From Pinibacter soli (GTDB lineage Bacteria; Bacteroidota; Bacteroidia; Chitinophagales; Chitinophagaceae), in contig NZ_JASBRG010000003.1 of NCBI RefSeq assembly GCF_029961145.1, positions 310,001-374,000 of the forward strand: a DNA stretch of 64,000 bases, in the 5' to 3' direction. The notes beneath the pieces are model-generated. The model worked only from the letters and a program-made list of their open reading frames with translations. It ran no database searches and was not told where the DNA came from. The position numbers and the translations under genes were made by a program. Shown here piece by piece: positions 26,056 through 36,600 of the stretch (position 1 is the stretch's first letter; every line of letters starts with the position of its first letter).

Positions 26056-26085
26056 TGTATTGATAAATTGAAAAATTGTTTTGCT

Positions 26086-27420
26086 ATGAAAAAAATCCTG
26101 TTGCTATTTTCATTATCGTTCAATGTTGTGTATGGACAAAAAGCGAATGACGTTACGACCCCATTACACGCGTTGCAACCTGCCTATCCTGTTCCATATG
26201 GAGCGCCTGCTAAAGGAAGCGTTAAAGCAATTCTTGACAAAGTATTTAACTACTTAGATGAAGCCACTCCATCGCAATTCGAGAACAGAAAAACATCAGC
26301 ATCTTTTTCGAAAGTATCGATAGCTGATACAAATATCGTTTTCAAAGCAGGAGATTTTCGATTGACAAGTTACGAATGGGGCGTAACATATTCCGGCATG
26401 TTGCAGGTAGCCAAAGAAACAGGTGATAATCGATATGCTGAGTATACCATTAAACGACTGGCCCTGATCGCTGATGCCGTTCCCGCTTTTCAAGCGCTCA
26501 ACCAACAATTCCCAAAAAGCCCGAATCCTTTGCGGACAGTCATTTCGCCGCATGCCCTGGATGATGCGGGAGCGATTTGCGCAGCTACGATCAAAACATA
26601 TAGTTTGTCGAAAAACGCTTCCCTGAAACCTGTAATTGACAACTTTATAAAATATATTTCTAACAACGAGTACCGTCTTGCCGACGGAACGTTTGCGAGG
26701 AAACGGCCCTTGATGAATTCATTATGGCTGGATGATCTATACATGAGTGTGCCGGCGCTGGCGCAAATGGGTAAGCTTTCTGGTCAGTCTACATATTATG
26801 ATGATGCAATTCGTCAGATACTTCAGTTTTCCAAAAGAATGTTCAACAAGGATCTCAATATTTACATGCATGGCTGGATAGAAGGAATGTCTCCACATCC
26901 TGAATTTCATTGGGCCCGTGCAAATGGATGGGCGCTAATGGCTATGACGGAATTACTTGATGTGCTTCCTGCGGATTACAAAGGGAGAGCAGATGTTTTA
27001 GAGCAATATCGGGCTCATGTAAAAGGCTTAGCTGCTCTGCAGGCGCCACAGGGATTATGGCATCAGTTATTGGACAAAAATGATTCATACCTGGAAACAT
27101 CAGCATCTGCAATATATACTTATTGTATTGCCCGCGGGATCAGCCAGGGTTGGTTGGATGCAAAAGCCTACTCACCAATGGTACTGCTTGCATGGAACGC
27201 TATTTCGACTAAAATAAATGACAAGGGCCAGGTGGAAGGTACATGTGTTGGTACCGGAATGGGATTCGATCCGGCATTTTATTACTACAGGCCAACAAAC
27301 TTATATGCTGCTCACGGATATGGTCCGGTGTTATTAGCAGGAGCCGAAATTATTCATTTGCTGAACACAGTAAAATTTCAGGTAAATGATAGCGCTACAA
27401 TGATAGATGACAATAAATAA
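26086..27420 (+). CDS. GH105/GH88-like unsaturated glucuronyl/rhamnogalacturonyl hydrolase
   Basis: 444 residues from ATG 26086, chosen because it gives the signal peptide MKKILLLFSLSFNVVYGQ. The open frame extends 65 codons upstream, but only through the inverted repeat. The (alpha/alpha)6-barrel blocks are SYEWGVTYSGML, SPHALDDAGAICA (Asp pair), MNSLWLDDLYMSVP, FHWARANGWALMAM and HGYGPVLLAG. The enzyme hydrates and removes the unsaturated uronic acid left by a polysaccharide lyase, which fits the nearby PL11. It probably acts in the periplasm. A hairpin terminator follows 25 bp after the stop. Confidence 0.9.
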   Translation: MKKILLLFSLSFNVVYGQKANDVTTPLHALQPAYPVPYGAPAKGSVKAILDKVFNYLDEATPSQFENRKTSASFSKVSIADTNIVFKAGDFRLTSYEWGVTYSGMLQVAKETGDNRYAEYTIKRLALIADAVPAFQALNQQFPKSPNPLRTVISPHALDDAGAICAATIKTYSLSKNASLKPVIDNFIKYISNNEYRLADGTFARKRPLMNSLWLDDLYMSVPALAQMGKLSGQSTYYDDAIRQILQFSKRMFNKDLNIYMHGWIEGMSPHPEFHWARANGWALMAMTELLDVLPADYKGRADVLEQYRAHVKGLAALQAPQGLWHQLLDKNDSYLETSASAIYTYCIARGISQGWLDAKAYSPMVLLAWNAISTKINDKGQVEGTCVGTGMGFDPAFYYYRPTNLYAAHGYGPVLLAGAEIIHLLNTVKFQVNDSATMIDDNK

Positions 27421-27444
27421 TGTCATCTATCCTAAAAAAAGTTG

Positions 27445-27484
27445 ACCCCACTTAGCCGTTGTTTAAACAACGACTAAGTGGGGT
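27445..27484 (+). terminator. Strong hairpin terminator after GH105
   Basis: ACCCCACTTAG (27445-27455) pairs with CTAAGTGGGGT (27474-27484), and the interior holds the perfect palindrome GTTGTTTAAACAAC. Only a short TTTG follows, but A-runs on the left would give a U-run for minus-strand transcripts. Confidence 0.65.
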
Positions 27485-27562
27485 TTGAGTTTCCGGAATC
27501 TCCAGCATAACTATCATCATCTATGCATCAGCGCCGTTTCCTTAAGAATAACTTCCTTAGGT

Positions 27563-27783
27563 GAGATTGCTTCGACCCATTCCCCGCAATTCAGAAATGT
27601 TTTCCTTTTACAATTTCTATTCTCTACAGAGTCTCGCAATGACGGCGCTACTATTTTGAACTTTAGCCAACAACCTGCTACTGCAGAATTCGAAACTGGC
27701 ACGTCATTGCGAGCCCCTGTAGAGGATAAATGACTGAATTATAACAAGTAAGATAAACAAACAAGAATGGGCGAAGCAATCTC
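27563..27783. repeat. Nested inverted repeat with GAAGCAATCTC ends
   Basis: Outer arms: GAGATTGCTTCG (27563) against CGAAGCAATCTC (to 27783), extended by the CCCATTC/GAATGGG pair. Inner arms: CTCTACAGAGTCTCGCAATGACG against CGTCATTGCGAGCCCCTGTAGAG. The words CGCAATGACG and GAAGCAATCTC are common in dispersed intergenic repeats of many bacteria. It lies between convergent GH105 and CE12 genes. The rest of 27485-27850 holds no gene. Confidence 0.7.
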
Positions 27784-27850
27784 ATTCAGAAGATGTACCC
27801 TTACGGAAACGACATTGATTTGTATACCAAGAATTTTGAATCTTGAAATG

Positions 27851-28642
27851 TTATTTTAAATAGTTATTGAGCGAACAGTCCTTTATCTTCCTTAATCCTT
27901 CCACTACAGAGGCCGCGTTGATTGCAGCGCCTTCCTTATTTGTATGTGTATGATCACCTGGAAAAAATGTTTTTACCAGTTCCGGACCCATTGCGTCATA
28001 CTTATCTGCGGTAATTGCATTCAGGTTAATAAAATAGGCACCACTTGCATTTGCAGCCTCGGCTGCCCATTTACCAAAATTATTATCAGCGCGAACAACC
28101 TTCCCGTCTTTGAAGATGTTCCGCGGTATCATCGATGCAACAATAACCGTTGCTCCTTTAGCCTTTGCGTCGTTCACAAATTTTTTAATGTACCATCCGT
28201 AGGTATGTACCACTTCTTTAGTACTGTCCTTCCAGGTTAGCGAAATGGTTTCATCGCCAGTACCCGAAAGTACACCACGGTAACCTTCACGCGAAGTATC
28301 GGGCTTTGCACCTTCATTGTGGCCGAACTGCATAATAACAAAGTCGCCGGCTTTTAATGTGGAAAGCACTTTATCCCAACGTCCTTCTTTTATGAAAGTG
28401 CGGGTACTTCTGCCGGCCATTGCCTGGTTACTGATGTCTATTTTGATGCTGTCAAAATAATCGCCCACCAGCGAGCCCCATCCCCATTGCCCATTTGTGA
28501 TTTGGTTACGCACGGTGCTGTCGCCTATTATATACAGAACCGGCTTGCTTTGTAGGAGTGAAAATGCTGTCAGGAACAGCACCAGTACGGGCAGCCACAA
28601 TACGTTAAGGAAATATCTTCTACGGCTTTCTGATATTTTCAT
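27851..28642 (-). CDS. CE12-type rhamnogalacturonan acetylesterase
   Basis: A 263-residue exported SGNH hydrolase. An N-terminal hydrophobic segment (WLPVLVLFLTAFSLLQS) acts as signal or anchor. The SGNH blocks are IIGDSTVRN (catalytic Ser), a Gly in AMAGRSTRTF, FGHNEG (Asn) and the Asp/His pair FFPGDHTHTN. The GRSTRTF and HTHTN variants are typical of CE12 rhamnogalacturonan acetylesterases. It removes acetyl groups from galacturonic acid in rhamnogalacturonan I so the lyase can act. It lies 12 bp downstream of the PL11 gene on the same strand, so the two form an operon. Confidence 0.88.
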   Translation of the reverse strand: MKISESRRRYFLNVLWLPVLVLFLTAFSLLQSKPVLYIIGDSTVRNQITNGQWGWGSLVGDYFDSIKIDISNQAMAGRSTRTFIKEGRWDKVLSTLKAGDFVIMQFGHNEGAKPDTSREGYRGVLSGTGDETISLTWKDSTKEVVHTYGWYIKKFVNDAKAKGATVIVASMIPRNIFKDGKVVRADNNFGKWAAEAANASGAYFINLNAITADKYDAMGPELVKTFFPGDHTHTNKEGAAINAASVVEGLRKIKDCSLNNYLK

Positions 28643-28654
28643 AAATATGTTTTT

Positions 28655-30547
28655 CTATCGGGGTTTTAAAACTTTTATATTGGGTTTGGGAGGCGTGTCC
28701 ATTCCTTCACCAACATAAAAACTGGTATGCGGAGGTTGGTTATATGCAACGTTTTGCCACACTATACTCAGGCGGTACTGAGGATCCTGCATAAAAGTAT
28801 AAAAGCGGCGTTCTGTAGGAATGGTGGTAGAAAAAATGCGCAATTCCTGGTTGTCGGCAGTGCGATAGATCAGTTCTTCGCGCCAGTCGCCAAACAAGTC
28901 TGCCGACAAACACGGGTTTTGTTTAGTGCCATTATTGGAAACGCAATTGAAATTACGTGCGTCAAATATTGTGCTTGTGTTATTGTCGATGTAATTGTAT
29001 TTGCCCACATTGGCGCCGTTTAATATTTCTGACAACACATCTCCGTCCCAGTAAATACCCATATTACATGCGGGAGCTTTCGGCGCAATTAAATTGCCTT
29101 TGCAATCAAACACACCAGTGATCCCTGCACCTGCAACCCAGCATTCATAGCCCTTATAGCGGGGATCTATATCGAGTGCGAGCGCACGGCCGGGCCCTTC
29201 ACCGTCGTCGCCTGCTTTGATAGATGCTTTTTTCCAGATTACTTCTCCGGTCTTCGCATCGCGGAAATTGGCGCCGGCATCATCAAAGCGTTCCTGTGTG
29301 CTAAAGACTTCTAATCCGGGACGTGATGGATCAAGATCGCTCACATGCAAAGCGTCTGCGTGGCCAATGCCTGTGCTGTACAATCCTTTGCCATTGTCAT
29401 CAACGGTCATTTGTCCATATACAATTTCATCTTTGCCATCACCATCTACATCGGCAACGGTGAGGTTGTGATTGCCTTGTCCCGCAAAGGCCTTATTACC
29501 TTTGTCGGTATCGAACACCCATCTTGAGGTTAACTTTTTAGAAGCTCCCGACCAGTCCCACGCGGCCAGAATTGTACGGGTATAATATCCCCTGCACATA
29601 ACCAGTGAAGGATGAATACCATCGAGGTAAGCAACACAAGCCAGAAATCTGTCCATCCGGTTCCCGTAGCCATCACCCCACAATTCCTTCAATTGCTGCG
29701 GAGTAGGCGTTTGTGTAGAAGGGTAGCGGGGCACTATATAGTCAACCGTGGCCTCTGCTTCTCCGGTTTGTCCATTGAAAATAGTAAGGTATTCCGGGCC
29801 GGCTAAAATGTAACCTTTTTCATTGCGCCAATCCTTCGTTGAATCGCCAATTACTTTCCCTTTTGCATCTGTTGTTCCGTCTGCGGTCTTCATGGCCACC
29901 TCGGCTTTGCCATCACCATCCAGATCATACACAATAAATTGAGTATAGTGTGCACCTTCACGTATGTTCTTTCCCAGGTTGATCTGCCATAAAAAGTCGC
30001 CATTAAGTTTATATGCCTGAATTATTGGAGGGTCTGTAATTCCCGCCTGGGAATTATCATGGCTGCGCCCGACTTGGTGTAAAATAATTTCGTATTCGCC
30101 ATCCCCGTCCAGGTCGCCAACTGATGCGTCATTGGGTGCATACCCTGGCGGAGTACGTAATGGTATAGAGAGATATGGTTTCGCGTGCGCTTTTAATAGA
30201 AAACGGTTACTGGTTTCTCCTTCTTTTCCGCCCGCCACTGTTCTTACATAATAGACATTGTCTATCGTTGTATCCAACGATTCGTCATTGAAGGTGGTGG
30301 TTTGAATAATGGGTTGGTCATTAAGTTTTACCGGCTTGCTTTTACCTGTTACCCGGTAAAGATTAAAGCTACTGTTATCAGGGTCTGTTGCCAGCATGCG
30401 CCAGCTCACAAAAGCCTTGCCGTTTCCGGCACTTACAGCATATAATCCTCTGTTCAGGTATTCCATCTGTCGTTGTGCAAAAGCGGATGTTGCTGCAAAA
30501 ATTACAAGAGTAAAAAGACAAAAAATTGCAAAGAGAAATTTTTTCAT
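28655..30547 (-). CDS. PL11 rhamnogalacturonan lyase
   Basis: 630 residues from ATG 30547, which gives the signal peptide MKKFLFAIFCLFTLVIFAAT; a start seven codons upstream is less likely. After a beta-sandwich domain (about 25-130) comes an eight-bladed propeller with calcium loops VGDLDGDGEYE, VYDLDGDGKAE and VADVDGDGKDE. The segments ALDIDPRYKGYECW and SADLFGDWREELIYR are highly characteristic of PL11. It cleaves the rhamnose-galacturonate backbone of rhamnogalacturonan I by beta-elimination. It is divergent from the FAS1/SusCD operon and upstream of the CE12 gene. Confidence 0.93.
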   Translation of the reverse strand: MKKFLFAIFCLFTLVIFAATSAFAQRQMEYLNRGLYAVSAGNGKAFVSWRMLATDPDNSSFNLYRVTGKSKPVKLNDQPIIQTTTFNDESLDTTIDNVYYVRTVAGGKEGETSNRFLLKAHAKPYLSIPLRTPPGYAPNDASVGDLDGDGEYEIILHQVGRSHDNSQAGITDPPIIQAYKLNGDFLWQINLGKNIREGAHYTQFIVYDLDGDGKAEVAMKTADGTTDAKGKVIGDSTKDWRNEKGYILAGPEYLTIFNGQTGEAEATVDYIVPRYPSTQTPTPQQLKELWGDGYGNRMDRFLACVAYLDGIHPSLVMCRGYYTRTILAAWDWSGASKKLTSRWVFDTDKGNKAFAGQGNHNLTVADVDGDGKDEIVYGQMTVDDNGKGLYSTGIGHADALHVSDLDPSRPGLEVFSTQERFDDAGANFRDAKTGEVIWKKASIKAGDDGEGPGRALALDIDPRYKGYECWVAGAGITGVFDCKGNLIAPKAPACNMGIYWDGDVLSEILNGANVGKYNYIDNNTSTIFDARNFNCVSNNGTKQNPCLSADLFGDWREELIYRTADNQELRIFSTTIPTERRFYTFMQDPQYRLSIVWQNVAYNQPPHTSFYVGEGMDTPPKPNIKVLKPR

Positions 30548-31434
30548 TCGGTTTGTTTTGTATATCATAATGGTGGCTGCAAGAGGTTTTTATTGACCGG
30601 TCAACACCCAAGGTTGTGTCCGGTAATTGTATGTTATAAAGCTTTATGCCGGTCTATTTGAATTAAATAAATTAAATGGAAAAATTGTTTGCGTATATAT
30701 ACGTACGCTATGTATCCAGATCCATGCCAACGGGTTCGGGTGCATGCGCGGGAAACAACATGTTGCACATGCAAAAAAGACGTGTCAGTTTTTTTGTAGA
30801 GAAGGTAATGAGCATAGCAGACAATCGTTTATATCTTTCTAAGATAATGTTTGCGATCATTGTGCCCATCCTGATGTATCCTGTTTAGACGATTGATATG
30901 TTTTTTCAAAGGAAATGAAATACGCTGCTTAAAGTAAATCATCCCAAATGCAGGATGTCAAAAAAAGTATTCAATCGAAAGTCAAACTGGACGCCGGAGA
31001 GTGTGCATATTTTTAATTAGAGGCAGGATACGTCAGGACAGTTAATATAATACACTGTTTTATATTTGATACAACAACCTAATTTACTAACGATTTATTG
31101 GTTTTGAAAAATGAATCAAGTATCTTAAAGTGCTTTTTCCAGGTCAAAACCACAACCCAACTTACTGCCATGCCTATTACCCAAAATTTATGCGCTAATC
31201 GCGCAAGTCGCACAGTACACGATCTGTACTACACTTTTATTTCTTCCTCTGGTTATTATTTTATTGATAGTGCTTATGCTTGTGCAAACGATTATCCGCA
31301 CTGACTTCATCAATAATCATCGGTTACAACAACAACAACAACGACATACTGGGAACAATAATGTAGTGAGGTAAGCTGGCTTGCCGGCTGATGCCAATTC
31401 TATTTGTTTAACACTGAAATATCTTCATACCATT
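30548..31434. promoter_or_regulatory. Divergent regulatory region of the PUL
   Basis: 887 bp without a credible gene, between the PL11/CE12 operon (minus) and the FAS1/SusCD operon (plus). Two perfect 12-base palindromes are visible: TTGACCGGTCAA at 30593-30604 and CGTATATATACG at 30692-30703. TATATTTG at 31061-31068 fits the Bacteroidota -7 consensus TAnnTTTG and could drive the plus-strand operon with a long leader; no convincing -33 element is seen. No regulator gene adjoins. Confidence 0.45.
30593..30604. promoter_or_regulatory. Perfect palindrome, candidate operator
   Basis: TTGACCGGTCAA lies 46 bp upstream of the PL11 start codon, in the position of an operator or activator site. Supported by symmetry and position only. 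Confidence 0.35.
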
Positions 31435-33651
31435 ATGAATAAATTTGCGCTGCGTATATTTATTCCTGTTTTACTTGCCGCATGCTTTTGTCAATGCCAT
31501 AAAACAAAGTTTGATGAATATTATGCGAGGCCCGATAGCCTTGTTCATCCTATTTATCAGCAACTGCAGGAAAAAGGAAAATTCAAACAATTGCTGGCTG
31601 TCATTGATAAAGCCGGTTATGCTGCAACTCTTAATGCAGCCGGTTACTGGACTATGTTTGCACCCAATGACAGTGCGTTTCAACAGTATTATGCAGCCAA
31701 TAATCTTTCTATTGATAAAATAGATTCGACCAAAGCAAGGGCAATGGTTCAATATCTGTTAGTGTACAATTCCTTTACTAAAGCCAATATAGATGACTAT
31801 CAGTCTCAGTCAGGCGGCTGGGTAGTTGACCAGGCTTTCAGGCGCCGTACAACTTATTATACTGGTTTTTACAATGACACGATGCAAAACGGAACGGTTG
31901 TAAAAGCTATCCAGTCGAACAGAAACGGAAACGGTTCGCCATATGTTTCCACCGACAACAATAACAAGTACATCTCTTATTTTACTGATGTATATTTTAA
32001 TAGCCGTGGACTTGGGGCTGCTGATTATAACTATTTTTATCCTTCTTCTCAATATACAGGCTTCAATGTTATGGAAGCGAAAGTGGTAACGAAAGACATT
32101 GCCGCTGAAAACGGTACGATACATGAGATTGATAAAGTAATTACGCCGCTTGCATCTATTGAAGAATATCTTCGCAGTAAACCTGAATACAGCGAATTCA
32201 AAAAGCTATTCGATAAATATTTGGCGACCTTCATTCTTAATGCAGATGCTACCAATCGATACAAACTTTTGTCGGGCGATAATCAGAATGTTTATGTAAA
32301 AGCCTTTAACAGTGGCCTCGCATTTTCCCTCAACAATGAAAATTATCTGAAGCTGGCGGACAATGACGGACAGCAAAATTGCTGGACCCTCTTTGTGCCT
32401 AAGAATGATGCTTTACTGGACTATGAAAAGAATGTGTTGCTGGAGTATTATAAATCATTCGATAACGTTCCAACGTCTATCATACTGGATTTCCTGAATG
32501 CTCATATGTGGCAAACTCCGGTATGGCCAACCAAGTTTAAATCAACTATGAATTTTGTTGGAGAAGAGGCTCGCTTCAATCCGCAAACCGACGTAATTGA
32601 TCACAGAATACTCAGTAATGGAATGTTTTACGGAACAGGTAAAGTGCAGGAGTCAAATGTTTTTTCAAGCGTATATTCCCGCGCTTATCTCGATCCGAAG
32701 TTTTCCATCATGACCCGCTTGCTGAACACTGATCTCAAATTCTCCATTACCAACCTCAATTCAAAGTATACAATGTTCATGATGCCTGATGCTGTATTAA
32801 GAGCCGCAGGATATGATTTTAACACAAGCTCCAATCTTTATACGTTTACTTCTTCTACCGGAGTCCTTACATCCGGCGAATCGATACGCCAGGAACTCTT
32901 GCGTATCCTGAGTACAAGTGTTATTCCAGGTGACCTACCGGACCTTTCCGGTTCGGGCATTGCAGAGGCTGATAACGGTGAGTTTATCAAGTGGAACACT
33001 AACCAGGTTATATCTGCAGGTACACAGGATGCAAGCCCCGTGCAGATCGTAAGAGTAGACAGCTCAAGAACTACTAAAAACGGTAAAGTATATTATCTCA
33101 ATGGTCTGTTGAAATTTACCACGGTTAATATTGGTACGCACATCAAGAATCTTGGTGGCACTTCGACAGCTTCTGACTTTAATTACTTCGCCAATTTTTT
33201 GATTAACTCTTCCAACTATAATGCTACAACCGGTGAAATAACTGGTACAGTGGCCGGAACATTATATACTGTTTTTGTACCGAACAATAATGCGATAATG
33301 CAAGCTGTAAAAGATGGCATGTTGCCAGGTAATGTCGCTACCGGCATTCCAAACCTGACAGCCACAACGTGGACGGCGGCGGACCGGCAAAAGGTAGACA
33401 ATTTTGTGCTGTATCACATACTTGCCAAAAAAACACTGGTGCCGAATGGCAAAGAATCCGGCGCCTTTGAATCGATGCTGAAAAACGCTGCAGGCGAAGT
33501 CGTACCAATCACCGTTATCAGTCAGGCAGGCAGTATGCAGATTACTGACGCGAATGGCAGAAAAGCCAATGTAATTGTTGCCAGCAGTAACAATCTTTCC
33601 AACAGAACAGTCATCCATCTCATTGACAATTACCTGAAATACACAAATTAA
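31435..33651 (+). CDS. FAS1 (fasciclin)-domain surface lipoprotein
   Basis: 738 residues from ATG 31435, which gives a lipoprotein-type signal (MNKFALRIFIPVLLAACFCQ, cysteine cluster near 18-22). A first FAS1 domain starts near residue 45 (FKQLLAVIDKAGYAATL, YWTMFAPNDSAFQQYY) and a further degenerate FAS1 unit lies in the middle (YTMFMMPDAVLRAAGYDF). The last FAS1 carries YTVFVPNNNAIMQAV, FVLYHILA and TVIHLIDNYL. FAS1 lipoproteins next to SusCD pairs are thought to be surface glycan-binding or adhesion partners; the ligand here is unknown. Its stop overlaps the SusC start by one base. Confidence 0.8.
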   Translation: MNKFALRIFIPVLLAACFCQCHKTKFDEYYARPDSLVHPIYQQLQEKGKFKQLLAVIDKAGYAATLNAAGYWTMFAPNDSAFQQYYAANNLSIDKIDSTKARAMVQYLLVYNSFTKANIDDYQSQSGGWVVDQAFRRRTTYYTGFYNDTMQNGTVVKAIQSNRNGNGSPYVSTDNNNKYISYFTDVYFNSRGLGAADYNYFYPSSQYTGFNVMEAKVVTKDIAAENGTIHEIDKVITPLASIEEYLRSKPEYSEFKKLFDKYLATFILNADATNRYKLLSGDNQNVYVKAFNSGLAFSLNNENYLKLADNDGQQNCWTLFVPKNDALLDYEKNVLLEYYKSFDNVPTSIILDFLNAHMWQTPVWPTKFKSTMNFVGEEARFNPQTDVIDHRILSNGMFYGTGKVQESNVFSSVYSRAYLDPKFSIMTRLLNTDLKFSITNLNSKYTMFMMPDAVLRAAGYDFNTSSNLYTFTSSTGVLTSGESIRQELLRILSTSVIPGDLPDLSGSGIAEADNGEFIKWNTNQVISAGTQDASPVQIVRVDSSRTTKNGKVYYLNGLLKFTTVNIGTHIKNLGGTSTASDFNYFANFLINSSNYNATTGEITGTVAGTLYTVFVPNNNAIMQAVKDGMLPGNVATGIPNLTATTWTAADRQKVDNFVLYHILAKKTLVPNGKESGAFESMLKNAAGEVVPITVISQAGSMQITDANGRKANVIVASSNNLSNRTVIHLIDNYLKYTN

Positions 33652-36600
33652 TGAACTACACATACAGTTATATGAAAAGTTTTATTAAACAAGTAATCAG
33701 CCTGTGTATTTTGTTACTTGTTTTACATAACGCTGTAAAGGCGCAAGGCTCCCAACCATCGACAACCGTGCAGGGGAAGGTGCTTGATCAAAAGAAGAAA
33801 CCGTTGCAGGGCGTAACAGTTGCTGAAATAGACGCGGACCAGCGAACCATAAGGGCTGTAACAACAGACGTGGAAGGCAACTATGCTATTCACATCAATA
33901 AAAAAAGTGACTCCCTTTCCTTTTCTTTTATAGGAACTGAATCCATCACCCAGGCGATTGCCGGCAGAACTACAATTAATATAACCATGAAAACGTCCCA
34001 CTCCGGACTTGGTGAAGTAATTGTTATATCGGCAAAAAAAGTAGACAACGGGATTATGCCTATAGCTGAACGGGATATGACTACCGCCGTTTCAAAAATC
34101 AATGCAAAAGAAATGGAAGAAATGCAAGCTGCCTCCATCGACCAGGCCTTGCAGGGACGTTTGCCCGGTGTAGATATTACCGCCAATTCCGGCGACCCGG
34201 GAGCAGGTATGCAAATACGAATTCGAGGTACATCTTCCATCAACTCGTCCAACGATCCACTGATTGTTGTAGACGGTATGCCTTATGAAACACAAATTCC
34301 GTCTGACTTTAACTTTGGTACGGCCGATGAGTTGGGATACGCTTCTTTGCTCAATATTGCGCCTACTGATATCAAAGACATTACAATCCTAAAAGACGCG
34401 GCTGCTACAGCAGTATGGGGTTCCAGGGCATCTAACGGCGTATTGCTGATCACTACCAAAAGAGGTGCTGTAGGAAAACCCGTTCTTACTTATACCTTCA
34501 AAGGTTCTATTACAAAGCAACCGCCAACGATTCCAATGCTTACCGGCGACCAGTATTCAACACTTATTCCGGAAGAGTATATGAACCGTAATGGTACTCC
34601 TTTGAATACACAATCAGTGAAAGAGTTTCAATACGATCCCAACGATCCGTACTGGTACAACAACTACAGTAAAAACACCAATTGGGTAGATGCCATTAGC
34701 CAGCAAGGCTGGGTGCAGGATCACAATATTTCCATGACAGGTGGTGGTGAAAAGGCCAGGTATTATAGTTCACTTGGTTACTTTCAGCAGCAGGGTACAA
34801 CAATTGGTACAAACCTAACGCGTATCAGTACCCGCATCAACCTCGATTTTAACGTGTCGACAAGGATAAAATTCCGTAGCGATTTATCATATTCTCATAC
34901 GAGCAACGACCGTAACTATGCAGATAACTTAAGAGAGGTTGCGTACAAGAAAATGCCTAACATGAGCATTTATGAATATGATGAATTTGGCAACAAGACA
35001 CCAAACTTTTTCTCACCCGCATCTAATATCCAGGGACAGTATATTGGCATAGATACCAAAAACAAAATTGTCGGTACTGTAAACCCTGTAGCCATGGCAA
35101 CAGATGCGCGGTACAATAATACCACGGACAGAATTACGCCGCATTTCAATCTCCAGTATTCCATCATAAGAAATGTGCTGATGTCCGTTTTTGATGTTCA
35201 GTTTGATATCAACAACACAAAGAACAAATCGTTTCTACCGCAAACAGCTACCGGGCGCCCGTGGACAGAGACTTCTGTGAACCGCGCATACGATGGCGAT
35301 GTGGATGTATATAATTTACAAACAAAGACGAGCCTGATCTTTACGCCGCAAATAAAGAATGTGAAACACTCATTGATGTCATCGCTTATTTTTTTCACGT
35401 ACGACAATAAAAGCGTTACACAAGAGGCGCGGACGTCCAATGCGGCCACTACAATATTGTCCGATCCTTCAGATCCATCACGTGTACAAAGTGCCGACCT
35501 TGGTATTGCTTCGGCCAACTATCAAACACACAGCCTGGGTGCGACCTTTAGCACGCAATACAGCTACCTGGACCGTTACATCATCAATGTTGGTGTACGT
35601 GCCGATGGCAACTCAAGATTTGGCCCTAGTTACCGGTTCGCAGCATTTCCGTCTGTATCTGCGCGATACAGATTATCCGGCGAACCTTTTATGAGACAGT
35701 TCCACAATTGGCTGGATGATTTAAGTTTAAGAGCAAGCTATGGCATTAGCGGTAATGCGCCCCGTAAAGATTATACCTTCTACAATACCTATTCCAATTT
35801 TGACTGGGGGTATTTGGGACGGTCAGCCGTATATCCTTCCAATATGGAGTTAAAGAATCTGCGTTGGGAAACCATCACGGGAACGAACGTGGGCGTTAAC
35901 CTCATCATGTTTAGAAACAGGTTTAACCTCGATATCGAAATGTACAAGAACCGTACAGAAAATCTTTTCTTTAATGACTTGCAGATTTCCTCCTTCACCG
36001 GGTTTAACAATGTTGATATGAACGTTGGTACACTCGATAACCAGGGATTGGAGATTGGTTTGAATTTCACTCCTTATAGAAGTAAGAACCTGGCAATAGA
36101 TGTTAATTTCAATATTGCACGTAACCAAAATATAATCCGCGAAATATCTCCTTTCTATCCGACAGAAAAAGGAAACATTACTGCAAACGGCCAATATAAA
36201 ACCTACATGCAGGTAGACAATCCGTTTGGTTCATTTTATGGCTTCCGTTACAAAGGTGTGTACAAGGATGAAAGTGCAACCGTCGCAAAAGGAGCAGATG
36301 GCAAACCAATTTTAGATCCCGACGGAACCCCGGTTAAAATGCGTTTTAATTATCCTTCGGTTGATTATGTTTTCCATGCAGGCGATGCTATTTATGAAGA
36401 TGTCAATCACGATGGAAACATCAATTACATGGATGTCGTTTACCTCGGTAATGGAAACCCGAAACTCTCAGGTGGTTTTGGAGCCAGTGCTACTTTCAAA
36501 GGGAGATTAAAAATTACTGCCTTCTTCAATTATCGCTATAAATACGATGTAGTGAACGGCACGAAAATGACCACTTCCAACATGTATAACTACGATAACC

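Noticed and set aside
25891-26085. A 65-codon N-terminal extension of the GH105 gene
   Set aside because: It translates the inverted repeat and hides a normal signal peptide that begins at 26086.
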